Source: Eubacteriales bacterium (GTDB taxonomy: Bacteria; Bacillota; Clostridia; Oscillospirales; CAG-382). Taken from it: 14,559 nt of DNA. The notes under the pieces are model-generated. The model was given only the letters and a program-made list of their open reading frames with translations, was not told the origin of the DNA and searched no databases. The position numbers and the translations under genes were made by a program. How positions within the stretch are numbered: the stretch's first letter is position 1; the number at the start of each line of letters is the position of its first letter. Location of the stretch: contig JAQVQF010000035.1 of NCBI GenBank assembly GCA_028701715.1, positions 1 through 14,559 of the forward strand. Direction: 5' to 3'. Positions 1 through 6,722 of the stretch are shown here, piece by piece.

Positions 1-671
1 ATATACGCCAGAGGAGCTATCTCTATGATGCCTTTTTCCATATGCCTGGCGAAGGATTCGCCGCCTAACATCTCGCCCAGCGCGTCATACAGCGGGCGGA
101 GATAGGGGTTTATCTTCTGCTGCAGACCGCCCGGCAGAAATCCCAGCTTTTCGCCCGCTTCCACGGCGGGACGGGTTAAGATTATGCGTGATATTTGCTT
201 CTGCTTCAGAGCGGTCACCGCCATAGCCACGGCAAGAAAGGTTTTACCCGTGCCTGCGGGCCCCACGCCGAAGGTAATTGTGTTCTTTTTTATAGCATCG
301 ACGTACTTCTGCTGTCCGACGGTTTTCGCTTTGATGGGCTTGCCCTTGTTTGTCAGACAAATACAGTCGTCATACATTCCGGCAAGCTCCGATTCACGGT
401 TTTCCCGTATCATGGATATCACGTAATTGACCTTGTTTTCTTCGATAACGTCCTCCAGCCTTGAAAGCTTTTCAAGCTGTGTGACGGCTTCGCACGCCAT
501 CGCCACGTTGGTTTCGGATTCCCCGGATATGCGTATTTCGCCGTCGCGGTTTGATATGCGCACTCCGAAACCCTTTTCAAGAATATCGGCGTTGCCGTCC
601 AAAGTACCGAAAAGCTTCAGCATAAAATCGAGGTTGAGGTTTTCCATTTTTCTTTCATAAATATCCGCCAT
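1..671 (-). CDS. phoH: PhoH family ATPase, 3'-truncated by the window edge
   Basis: About 223 codons are visible, read leftwards from ATG at 671-669; the C-terminal part lies outside the window. The N-terminal ~110 residues match the less conserved leader of PhoH-like (YbeZ type) proteins. The ATPase domain follows, with Walker A GPAGTGKT at about residues 137-144, then FLAVAMAV, LTRPAVEAGEKLGFLPG at about 165-180 and INPYLRPLYD, all signatures of the PhoH family (PF02562). These are cytosolic P-loop NTPases linked to RNA metabolism and often sit next to ybeY; that neighbourhood would lie off the left edge. The chosen start has GGAGG five bases upstream (676-684 region); a second ATG eight codons in has no better site. 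A TATAAT box lies about 45 bases upstream. Family assignment is firm; the precise cellular role is not settled for this family. Confidence 0.93.
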   Translation of the reverse strand, partial: MADIYERKMENLNLDFMLKLFGTLDGNADILEKGFGVRISNRDGEIRISGESETNVAMACEAVTQLEKLSRLEDVIEENKVNYVISMIRENRESELAGMYDDCICLTNKGKPIKAKTVGQQKYVDAIKKNTITFGVGPAGTGKTFLAVAMAVTALKQKQISRIILTRPAVEAGEKLGFLPGGLQQKINPYLRPLYDALGEMLGGESFARHMEKGIIEIAPLAY

Positions 672-714
672 AAATTCCTCCGGAGGATTGTTATTAAAAT
701 ATGAATACACTCTT

Positions 715-720
715 ATTATA
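715..720 (-). promoter_or_regulatory. Probable extended -10 promoter of phoH
   Basis: Read on the minus strand, positions 720-715 are TATAAT preceded by TGG, giving an extended -10 (TGnTATAAT). The matching -35 position (743-738, TATACT) is poor, as often tolerated with an extended -10. It lies 44 bases upstream of the phoH start. Confidence 0.5.
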
Positions 721-791
721 CCATATTGATATAAAAAAGTATATATTTTTTATAATATTTTTCCGATACAGCCGTGTTTGCGGTAATATGC

Positions 792-801
792 GATAATTAT
801 C
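792..801. promoter_or_regulatory. Perfect 10-bp palindrome next to the lipoprotein promoter
   Basis: GATAATTATC is a perfect palindrome ending three bases before the -35 box of the following lipoprotein gene. The position suits an operator, and the sequence faintly recalls GATAAT/ATTATC-type metal-regulator boxes, but it lacks their central base and length. No regulator is encoded nearby. It could be chance in A/T-rich DNA. Confidence 0.25.
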
Positions 802-804
802 ATC

Positions 805-833
805 TTGACAAATTACGATTTTCATGCTAACAT
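805..833 (+). promoter_or_regulatory. Promoter of the lipoprotein gene
   Basis: A perfect -35 TTGACA (805-810) is followed by a 17-base spacer and -10 TAACAT (828-833), preceded by TGC to make an extended -10. It predicts transcription starting near 840 and a very short leader before the AGGAG ribosome site at 851-855. Confidence 0.65.
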
Positions 834-863
834 TAATGTAAATTTTATAAAGGAGAAATGCGT

Positions 864-2378
864 ATGAAGAAAATACTGGCGTTAATACTTGTCGCTATCT
901 TTGTTCTTGCCGCGCTTGCCGCCTGCGGCAAAGATAACGGCGATCAAAGCAAGGATACTCAATCCGCCCAGTCCCAAGCTTCCGCAGATACCACAGAGGA
1001 TCAATCGGATATTTCGGAAGATACAAGCAACGATATCTACTCTCATCTCAGGTCTTTCAACCTTAACGAAAGAACGGTAAAGATACTGGTTTACGACGAT
1101 TCCAGAGGAAGATATAAGTCTTCTGAAATTATGTCGCATACCGACAACGCCGAAAAAATCAATGAAGGTATCGTAGACAGAAACAGAATAGTGGAAGAGC
1201 TTCTAAACTGTAAAATTGAGGAAGTTCGAGTAGCGGATGTCCTTTCCAGCGCAAGAACCGACATACTCGGTTCGGGCGAATATGACATTATAATGCCCTA
1301 TATGCCCAATGCAGCGACTCTGGCTCAGGAAGGCTATCTTATTGACCTCAACGAATTTTCGGACATTATCAAGCTCGATCAGCCTTATTGGGACCAAAGA
1401 GCCAATTTGGATCTTTCCATCGCAGGCAAGCTTTTCTTCTCTACGGGAGATTTCTCGCTGCTCACCTTCGACTGCACACACGCCATTGTTTTCAATAAAA
1501 CGCTCGTCGCGAACACCGCGGGAGTCGAGGACCCCTATCAGTTACTCCGCGACGATGAATGGACCTTTGACGCATTGCTCAGAAACGCCAGTCTCGTAAC
1601 CACCGACAGCGACGGCGAAGACGGCATGACCTTTATGGATACCTGGGGCTTATTCATCAATACGGGTTACACCACCACTATGTTTATCGGTTCGGGTGAA
1701 AGACTCACCGGTAAGGATGAAAACGATTACCCCGTAATAGCCGTTAATACGTTGAGAGCTTCTTCCGTGGTAGAAAAAATACGTGATATTTATAACGATA
1801 GCACCGCGACTATAGTTATCGAAAATTACGAGTCGTCTCTCGGCGGTAAATATTCCGACGTTTATTACGCCGCCACCGCCGCCACCGGTGAAAACAGAGC
1901 TCTCTTCAGAACCATGTCCATTGTCGACCTTAAGGAGCTTTCTGATTTTGACGTTTCCTACGGGATTCTTCCCACTCCGAAATTCAACGATGATCAGGAC
2001 GAATATTATAACATAGTATCCGCAATTCTCGCCTCCTGCATCTGTATACATCAAAACGTACAGGATCCGGAGGAATCCGCCGCGGTAGCCGAAGCGCTTG
2101 CCGCCGCTTCCACCGAAACCGTCAGAAAGGCTTATTACGAATACGTTCTCAAAGGACGTAAAATTCCCGACGAAGAAGGCGAAGCCGCGCTTGACATTAT
2201 TTTCAACAATCGCGTTTATGAAATGGCAACCATTTACAGCTTCGGCGAACTGAGTCAGCTTATCTCCACCTGCGCCGCCGCCTCCACCGATATATTCGCT
2301 TCCAAGTTCGAATCTATCAAGGAGAGCGTCGAACAGCAGATAGCGAATGTTGTATCAGCATACGAAGATATGGGTTGA
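864..2378 (+). CDS. Lipoprotein resembling an extracellular solute-binding protein
   Basis: The protein has 504 residues. Residues 1-20 form a signal peptide (KK, then a hydrophobic stretch) ending in lipobox LAAC with the lipidated cysteine at 21; the mature protein should be anchored outside the cell membrane. A Gln/Ser/Asp/Thr-rich linker (about 22-58) leads to a globular domain with features of family 1 / type 2 periplasmic binding proteins, such as the start VKILVYDD, the segments YDIIMPYM and LIDLNEF, VFNKTL, and DEWTFDALL. Similar lipoproteins bind sugars or oligosaccharides for ABC importers, but no permease or ATPase gene is adjacent, so the ligand and partner are unknown. Start choice: AGGAG at 851-855 is two bases from the ATG at 858 but eight from the ATG at 864, so 864 is preferred. 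The gene is alone on its strand between minus-strand phoH and htpG, with its own promoter. A non-transport sensory role remains possible. Confidence 0.82.
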   Translation: MKKILALILVAIFVLAALAACGKDNGDQSKDTQSAQSQASADTTEDQSDISEDTSNDIYSHLRSFNLNERTVKILVYDDSRGRYKSSEIMSHTDNAEKINEGIVDRNRIVEELLNCKIEEVRVADVLSSARTDILGSGEYDIIMPYMPNAATLAQEGYLIDLNEFSDIIKLDQPYWDQRANLDLSIAGKLFFSTGDFSLLTFDCTHAIVFNKTLVANTAGVEDPYQLLRDDEWTFDALLRNASLVTTDSDGEDGMTFMDTWGLFINTGYTTTMFIGSGERLTGKDENDYPVIAVNTLRASSVVEKIRDIYNDSTATIVIENYESSLGGKYSDVYYAATAATGENRALFRTMSIVDLKELSDFDVSYGILPTPKFNDDQDEYYNIVSAILASCICIHQNVQDPEESAAVAEALAAASTETVRKAYYEYVLKGRKIPDEEGEAALDIIFNNRVYEMATIYSFGELSQLISTCAAASTDIFASKFESIKESVEQQIANVVSAYEDMG

Positions 2379-2413
2379 TATCCTTAAGCACAAAACATCA
2401 TATTAAGGTTAAA

Positions 2414-2440
2414 GAAACCGCTTGCACAGCAAGCGGTTTC
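2414..2440. terminator. Hairpin between convergent genes, probable bidirectional terminator
   Basis: An 11-bp perfect stem (GAAACCGCTTG / CAAGCGGTTTC) closes a five-base loop, 36 bases after the lipoprotein stop. Only short, interrupted T tracts follow on either strand, so termination may be moderate. The position, between convergent genes, fits a shared terminator for the lipoprotein and htpG transcripts. Confidence 0.6.
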
Positions 2441-2489
2441 AACTTATCTTATGGATAATTGAGTGTTTGTTAAACAAAGCAACACATTA

Positions 2490-2514
2490 TATATAGCATG
2501 TAATATGCTATATA
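2490..2514. repeat. Second inverted repeat in the convergent intergenic region
   Basis: TATATAGCAT (2490-2499) and ATGCTATATA (2505-2514) form a perfect 10-bp stem around GTAAT. It is A/T-rich with no T run after it on either strand. It could be part of the 3' end structure of the htpG transcript; its function is unknown. The rest of 2379-2581 shows no gene. Confidence 0.5.
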
Positions 2515-2581
2515 CAACCGACGTTTGTAATAAATATACGGATAAAACGATTATTTTATGCTTTGCCTTTTTGTTTCGTCT

Positions 2582-4381
2582 TTAGTCGTTTACAGCTTCG
2601 TCGGAGACAGGTAGCAGCTCGAGTATATCCGAATTGAGCTTAACATAATCCTGCGTTTCTTCCTTTGTGAAGGGACGCGACAGCAGAAGCGCAGACATAT
2701 AAATTTGCTTGGCTGCAAGCTTTTGTATTTCCTCGGGCAGCCGCTTAATACGCAGCAGCGCCTTGCTTGCCGTGTTGACGGTCAGGATTTCCTCGCTGTT
2801 ATGCAGATTGTCTTTCATACCGTACATTTTCATCATATCGCCGAAACGTCTCGATTCCTCATCAACGGTGATAAGCGCGGGAGCGTTTTCTTCGCCGAAA
2901 GCAGCAAATCTGACGCTTTCATCCTTTTTCCCGGAAACGGATACGAAAAGGTGTTTAAGCTCGCCGTCTTCCTCGCTTTTTTCGCCCAAGGCGTCCAACG
3001 CCGAATCGATACGGCGGAATTTTATTTTTTCGTTTTTTCTTTCGATAAACTGCAGGAACTGAGTGTCCACCAAACGGCTTGCTTCTATGACATCTATGCC
3101 TTTTGAGTTATAAACCGATACATAATAGCTGTGCGCCTGCTTGTCGGAGGTATAATAAATTACGCCTTCGTCCTTGTTGTCAAGATATTCGCCGACGGTT
3201 ACAAAGCTGCCGTCGGTTTTTTTAAGAAGCAGGATATCTTTAATTTTATCATAGAACCGTTCATCGCGCATACAGCCGTATTCGGTAAATACCGAAAGGC
3301 TTTCGTAAACCTTTTCAAGCTCTTCCCGCTCGTTTGTAAAAATATAATTATATCTGTCCGCGACCTTTTTGGATATATGACGCGAAACCTTGGCTACATA
3401 GGTATTTGTCTGAAGATAGCTTCTCGATACATTCAGAGGCAGCTCCGGACAGTCAAGAACGCCCCTTACATTGATAAGGAATTCCGGCAATACCTCTCTT
3501 ATATTGTCGGAAACAAAAACCTGATTATAATAAAGGCTCACTTTTGGTTCCGGTGTCTCGAAATCGCTCTTTATCTTCGGAAAATAAAGAATCCCCTTGA
3601 AATTCAACGGATAATCGGCGTTGATATGGACATACATCAGCGGATCCTCATAATCCCCGGTGAGCTTTTTATAAAATTCCTTGTAGTCATCGGATGTGAT
3701 ATCCTTGGGATTTTTCTGCCACAGAGGGTTGGTGTCGTTTATCTGCTCTGTTTTATCATCTTGTGTAAAATAAACCGGATACGGCATAAAGGAGCAGTAT
3801 TTACGAAGAATTTCCTTTAGCTTTTCGCTGTCAAGGTATCCTGTCTCGTCCTCCGATATATGAAGTATAACGTCTGTGCCTCTACCCGCGTCGCGGACGC
3901 ATTCGTCCATTTCATATGAGCCGTTTTCATCGCAGCTCCAGCACACCGCCGGGGAACCGTCATAGGATTTGGTAACTATTTCGGCTTGCTCGGAAACCAT
4001 AAAGACCGAATAAAATCCCAGACCGAAATGACCGATTATGCCGGATGTATTCCCTTCCTTGGATTCATATTTGTCGATAAAATCAAGCGCGCCCGACAAA
4101 GCAATTTGATTTATATATTTTTTTACCTCCTCGGCATTCATACCGATTCCGTTATCGCTGATTTTCAGCTTTTTTGCTTCCTTATCGGCCGTCACGGTGA
4201 TTTTATAATCGCTTTCCTCGTCGGCGGCATTGCCCAAAGATATTAGACGTTTGTGCTTTGATATCGCATCGCACGCGTTCGATATCACCTCACGAAGGAA
4301 AATATCCTTATCCGAATACAGCCAGCGTTTGATTACCGGGAAAATGTTTTCTGTTTGTACTGATATTCCGCCTTTTTCCAT
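2582..4381 (-). CDS. htpG: Molecular chaperone HtpG (HSP90 family)
   Basis: HtpG is a cytosolic homodimeric ATP-dependent chaperone. With the start chosen here the protein has 599 residues, slightly below the usual bacterial length of about 620-640. The N-terminal GHKL ATPase domain is complete: FLREVISNACDA (catalytic Glu 31 and Asn 35), DNGIGM at about 77-81, GHFGLGFYSVFM at about 117-128 and GTDVILHI at about 168-175. The middle domain shows NDTNPLW, the segment around VFVSDN, and RGVLDCPELPLNVSR. The C-terminal domain ends without an MEEVD tail, as in bacteria. Start: the ATG at 4393 lies directly against its AAAGG site with no spacing, whereas the ATG at 4381 has about 11 bases and begins MEKGGISVQTENIFP, matching the short N-terminus of related HtpGs; 4393 remains an alternative adding four residues. 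It is separated from the upstream minus-strand gene by a terminator, so it is probably monocistronic. No CIRCE operator is present. Confidence 0.96.
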   Translation of the reverse strand: MEKGGISVQTENIFPVIKRWLYSDKDIFLREVISNACDAISKHKRLISLGNAADEESDYKITVTADKEAKKLKISDNGIGMNAEEVKKYINQIALSGALDFIDKYESKEGNTSGIIGHFGLGFYSVFMVSEQAEIVTKSYDGSPAVCWSCDENGSYEMDECVRDAGRGTDVILHISEDETGYLDSEKLKEILRKYCSFMPYPVYFTQDDKTEQINDTNPLWQKNPKDITSDDYKEFYKKLTGDYEDPLMYVHINADYPLNFKGILYFPKIKSDFETPEPKVSLYYNQVFVSDNIREVLPEFLINVRGVLDCPELPLNVSRSYLQTNTYVAKVSRHISKKVADRYNYIFTNEREELEKVYESLSVFTEYGCMRDERFYDKIKDILLLKKTDGSFVTVGEYLDNKDEGVIYYTSDKQAHSYYVSVYNSKGIDVIEASRLVDTQFLQFIERKNEKIKFRRIDSALDALGEKSEEDGELKHLFVSVSGKKDESVRFAAFGEENAPALITVDEESRRFGDMMKMYGMKDNLHNSEEILTVNTASKALLRIKRLPEEIQKLAAKQIYMSALLLSRPFTKEETQDYVKLNSDILELLPVSDEAVND

Positions 4382-4414
4382 GCTTATCTTCATCCTTTCA
4401 AATTTTAAACACTC

Positions 4415-4443
4415 ATAATTTTTACCGCTTGATGGTTTTTCAA
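4415..4443 (-). promoter_or_regulatory. Weak candidate promoter for htpG
   Basis: On the minus strand TTGAAA (4443-4438), a 17-base spacer and AATTAT (4420-4415) form the best -35/-10 pair between the upstream terminator and htpG. The -10 matches only four of six consensus bases. Some promoter must exist here because the terminator at 4453-4487 isolates htpG. Confidence 0.3.
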
Positions 4444-4452
4444 TATCGTAGA

Positions 4453-4487
4453 AAAAATACAGCTTTCACTGTATTTTTCTTTTTTTA
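4453..4487. terminator. Rho-independent terminator between the 98-residue gene and htpG
   Basis: AAAAATACAG (4453-4462) and CTGTATTTTT (4469-4478) form a 10-bp stem with a six-base loop, flanked by A and T tracts, including seven T after 4480. Read on the minus strand it ends in TTTTTTC and would stop the prfB-side transcript; it could also work on the plus strand. Confidence 0.75.
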
Positions 4488-4502
4488 AATTTGTGGACGG
4501 CG

Positions 4503-4799
4503 TTATTCGGCAGCGGGCTCGGCTTCGCCGTTTTCAAAAGCGCAGAATATATCGTCTTCGTTGAAGCTGTCGTCAAAGTCGTCTTCTCCCGCTTCTTCGT
4601 CAAAATTTTGCGCGTTGCTTTTAGCTTCCTTCTTTGCCTGAACAAGAAGCAATGTCCCTGCGGTACCGCCGATTGCCGCGACGGCGGCGAAAGCGTTTGC
4701 GAGGCTTCTTTTTTTATTCATGTAAATCAAGAAGAGTAAAAAGAAAGCCGCGGCCTGTATTACCAGACATATACCCACAATAATTTTGGCTTTTTTCAT
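4503..4799 (-). CDS. Small membrane protein with an acidic C-terminal tail, function unknown
   Basis: The protein has 98 residues. Residues about 6-26 and 34-53 are hydrophobic helices separated by the basic turn MNKKRS, suggesting a two-pass hairpin in the cell membrane. After KKEAK the tail is strongly acidic (EEAGEDDFDDSFNEDD at about 68-83) and should be soluble. No known domain is recognised. AAAGGA lies 11 bases before the ATG; the same site also faces a four-codon reading frame whose TGA overlaps the start as ATGA, which may be chance. It starts 91 bases after the prfB stop on the same strand with no clear promoter between them, so it is probably cotranscribed with prfB and ends at the terminator at 4453-4487. 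The coding call rests on length, composition, the ribosome site and the neighbouring terminator. Confidence 0.72.
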   Translation of the reverse strand: MKKAKIIVGICLVIQAAAFFLLFLIYMNKKRSLANAFAAVAAIGGTAGTLLLVQAKKEAKSNAQNFDEEAGEDDFDDSFNEDDIFCAFENGEAEPAAE

Positions 4800-4890
4800 A
4801 GTGTAATCATTCCTTTCAATCTCTGGTGGTGATGTTTGAAAGCTTTGTTAATAAGCCGTCCGTTTATTTCAGACAGATCTTGTATGTAGC

Positions 4891-6000
4891 TTATTTTTTA
4901 ACCGATGTTTTCAAATACGCGTCAATGAAGCCGTTTAGGTCGCCGTCCATAACCGCGCCTATATTGCCGGTTTCGTAATCGGTACGGTTATCCTTGACAA
5001 GCGTATACGGCATGAACACATAGGAACGTATCTGGCTTCCCCATTCGATGTTCATTTTTGTGCCTTGAATGTCTTCTACTTTTTCGAGATGCTCACGTTC
5101 TTTTATTTCAATAAGCTTTGATTTAAGCATTCTCATGGCGGTTTCTTTGTTTTGTATCTGACTTCTTTCGGTCTGACAGCCCACAACAATCCCCGTGGGA
5201 ATATGGATAATGCGTATTGCCGAGTCGGTTTTGTTAATATGCTGTCCGCCGGCACCGGAGGAACGGTGAGCTTCAACCCTTATATCGTTTTCGTTGATTT
5301 CGATTTTCATGTCGTCGTTCATTTCCGGCATTACGTCAACCGAAGCAAAGGAAGTGTGTCTTCTTCCCGAAGAATCAAAGGGGGATATTCTCACCAGACG
5401 ATGCACTCCGGCTTCGCATTTCAAATATCCGTAGGCGTTTTCGCCGGAAATTAAAATCGATACCGATTTTATACCCGCTTCATCGCCGTCAAGGTAGTCG
5501 AGTACTTTCAGCTTGAATTTATTCCGTTCGGCAAATCTGCAATACATTCTGTAAAGCATTTCCGCCCAGTCCTGAGCTTCCGTACCGCCCGCTCCGGGAT
5601 GAATGGTCAGAATGGCGTTATTGCGGTCATATTCGCCCGAAAGCATAATCGAAATTCGCTGGGCTTCATAGGTTTTTTCCAGTTCCGTAAGTTCCGGTAT
5701 TATTTCTTCCGCAAGCTCCTCGTCGTCTGCTTCCGCAGCCAATGCGACAAGTTCCTTAAGGTCGTCAAAGGCTTTTTTCAATATGGTATAATTTGTATAT
5801 ATCCCTTTTTTGCGTTTAAGGTCGGTCAGGATTTTTTTACTGTTTTCGGCGTCGTTCCAGAATCCTTCGACAGCGGTGGAGTTTTCGAGGTTGTCGATTT
5901 CATTTTTCAATTCGTCAGTCTTTAATGAATCCCCGAGCGAAGCTATATTTTCTTCAAGAGCTTTGACTCTCGGCATATTCTGTTCGATTTTAATTAACAC
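4891..6000 (-). CDS. prfB: Peptide chain release factor 2
   Basis: RF2 recognises UGA and UAA stop codons in the ribosomal A site and triggers peptide release. The 369-residue protein is full length (E. coli 365). It has an N-terminal coiled-coil domain (about 1-110), GAGGTEAQDW at 136-145, the stop-codon recognition tripeptide SPF at 206-208 (the RF2 form), and the catalytic GGQ at 251-253 in SSGAGGQHINKTDSA. The start is GTG at 6000-5998, with AAAGGAG nine bases upstream. Most prfB genes carry an in-frame UGA near codon 25 that needs a +1 frameshift for autoregulation; here that region reads SLGDSLKTDE in one frame with no stop, so that control is absent. A perfect consensus promoter lies just upstream. 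The 98-residue membrane protein probably follows in the same transcript. Confidence 0.97.
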   Translation of the reverse strand: MLIKIEQNMPRVKALEENIASLGDSLKTDELKNEIDNLENSTAVEGFWNDAENSKKILTDLKRKKGIYTNYTILKKAFDDLKELVALAAEADDEELAEEIIPELTELEKTYEAQRISIMLSGEYDRNNAILTIHPGAGGTEAQDWAEMLYRMYCRFAERNKFKLKVLDYLDGDEAGIKSVSILISGENAYGYLKCEAGVHRLVRISPFDSSGRRHTSFASVDVMPEMNDDMKIEINENDIRVEAHRSSGAGGQHINKTDSAIRIIHIPTGIVVGCQTERSQIQNKETAMRMLKSKLIEIKEREHLEKVEDIQGTKMNIEWGSQIRSYVFMPYTLVKDNRTDYETGNIGAVMDGDLNGFIDAYLKTSVKK

Positions 6001-6028
6001 CGAATAATTCTCCTTTTACCTTTACTAC

Positions 6029-6057
6029 ATTATATAGATGAAGGGAATAATTGTCAA
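6029..6057 (-). promoter_or_regulatory. Consensus sigma-A promoter of prfB
   Basis: On the minus strand, TTGACA (6057-6052), a 17-base spacer and TATAAT (6034-6029) match the vegetative consensus at all 12 positions. The transcript would start near 6022, giving a leader of about 22 bases that holds the AAAGGAG site. High constitutive expression is expected. Confidence 0.88.
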
Positions 6058-6148
6058 GGACAAAATTATCAAAAACATTTAAATATACGGTTAATTTATT
6101 GATATTTCGTCACAATTTTATACTTATTTACAAAAATTAATTTATATA

Positions 6149-6209
6149 TAAACGGTTGACCGATCGCCCCTGTAAGCGTTGTTCTGTTAAAAACGATCAT
6201 CTATCTTGC
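6149..6209 (-). pseudogene. Partial tandem copy of the rnpB 3' end with a broken P4 strand
   Basis: These 61 bases repeat the last 61 bases of rnpB (6232-6292) at an offset of 83. There are 58 identities; the three differences are consecutive (6178-6180). Read as RNA, the copy keeps the 3' strands of helices P2 (GATCGTT) and P1 (GCGATCGGTC). It changes CCCGG of the P4 3' strand to CAACG, so it could not rebuild the catalytic core. It sits 22 bases downstream of the real 3' end, in the same orientation, without a promoter of its own. It may be a duplication remnant, a scar of an element once integrated at the rnpB 3' end, or part of a longer precursor. Confidence 0.85.
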
Positions 6210-6292
6210 TGCGCAAGACTTAATTATATTGTAAACGGTTGACCGATCGCCCCTGTAAGCCGGGTTCTGTTAAAAACGATCATCTATCTTGC
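6149..6292. repeat. Direct repeat pair covering the rnpB terminus
   Basis: Units at 6149-6209 and 6232-6292 are separated by 22 A/T-rich bases. Those bases begin TGCGCAAGA, which with the preceding TCTTGC forms a small 6-bp hairpin (TCTTGC-TGC-GCAAGA). Identity stops sharply on both sides of the units. Confidence 0.9.
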
Positions 6293-6592
6293 GCGCGCGT
6301 TACCGCGAACATCCTTGCCACCCCCGGGGACTGCCGAGCAGGCATACGTCCCCTTATGCGGTGTTGCTCCGGATAGGGTTTACATGGCCGCACGGTCTCC
6401 CGTACGCCGGTGAGCTCTTACCTCGCCTTTCCATCCTTACCGCTTAAAAAGCGGCGGTTTATTTCTGTTGCACTAGCCCTGAAGTCGCCTTCGGCGGACG
6501 TTATCCGTTATCCTTGCTCTGTGGAGCCCGGACTTTCCTCACGGCAGGACCTTTCGGTATGCTGCCGCGCGATCGTTCAGAGCGGTCGGTCG
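6239..6592 (-). ncRNA. rnpB: RNase P RNA, bacterial class A
   Basis: This is the catalytic RNA that cuts the 5' leader from pre-tRNAs. Read on the minus strand it opens with GACCGACCGC (6591-6582), which pairs with GCGATCGGTC (6250-6241) as P1 with one mismatch. AACGATC (6577-6571) and GATCGTT (6281-6275) form P2. GAGGAAAGTCCGGGCTCC and ACAGAACCCGGCTTAC hold conserved core regions; they pair as P4 (AAG, the unpaired universal U, CCGGG with CCCGGCTT). Other landmarks are GCAACAGAAA, the CCGCC...GGTAAGGATG segment, GGTAAGAGCTCACC, and GTAAACCC with CCGGAGCAA. The length of about 354 bases is normal for class A. Exact ends are approximate; the 5' end agrees with the promoter, while no clear hairpin-T terminator was found after the 3' end. 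Confidence 0.96.
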
Positions 6593-6597
6593 TTGTG

Positions 6598-6626
6598 ATT
6601 ATACCACATAGGTTTGTGTTTGTAAA
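6598..6626 (-). promoter_or_regulatory. Promoter of rnpB
   Basis: On the minus strand TTTACA (6626-6621), a 17-base spacer and TATAAT (6603-6598) preceded by TGG form a near-consensus extended -10 promoter. The predicted start falls at about 6591, exactly the first base of helix P1. Confidence 0.87.
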
Positions 6627-6648
6627 TCGTTATTTTTTATTTTTTATG

Positions 6649-6676
6649 TTGATTATTTCCATAAAGTATATATAAT
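6649..6676 (+). promoter_or_regulatory. Promoter of the murD operon
   Basis: TTGATT (6649-6654), a 16-base spacer and TATAAT (6671-6676) lie 46 bases before the murD start. The -35 boxes of this promoter and of the divergent rnpB promoter are only 22 bases apart. A/T-rich surroundings make the exact boxes less certain. Confidence 0.58.
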
Positions 6677-6722
6677 TATATTATACGGCACATTTTCATT
6701 ATTGTCATAAGGAGAGGCGCTT

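Noticed and set aside
732..756. A second plus-strand promoter (TTGATA, 19-base spacer, TATAAT at 751-756)
   Set aside because: Spacer is too long and the region is A/T-rich; the promoter at 805-833 is much better placed.
858..863. Start of the lipoprotein at ATG 858
   Set aside because: Only two bases separate it from AGGAG; the ATG at 864 has proper spacing and gives a normal KK signal peptide start.
1650..2054. 134-codon minus-strand frame inside the lipoprotein gene
   Set aside because: Low-complexity Gly/Val translation opposite a gene with signal peptide and promoter; no start signal.
3131..3820. 229-codon open frame on the plus strand inside htpG
   Set aside because: It lies wholly antisense to a well-conserved HSP90 gene, has no ribosome site and no recognisable domain; a shadow of the real gene.
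4394..4420. Possible CIRCE heat-shock operator upstream of htpG
   Set aside because: Only one half resembling GAGTGCTAA (GAGTGTTTAA) is present; the inverted partner at nine bases spacing is missing.
6149..6292. Integrated mobile element bounded by rnpB-end direct repeats
   Set aside because: Only 22 bases lie between the units and no integrase is present, so there is no element now; at most a scar.
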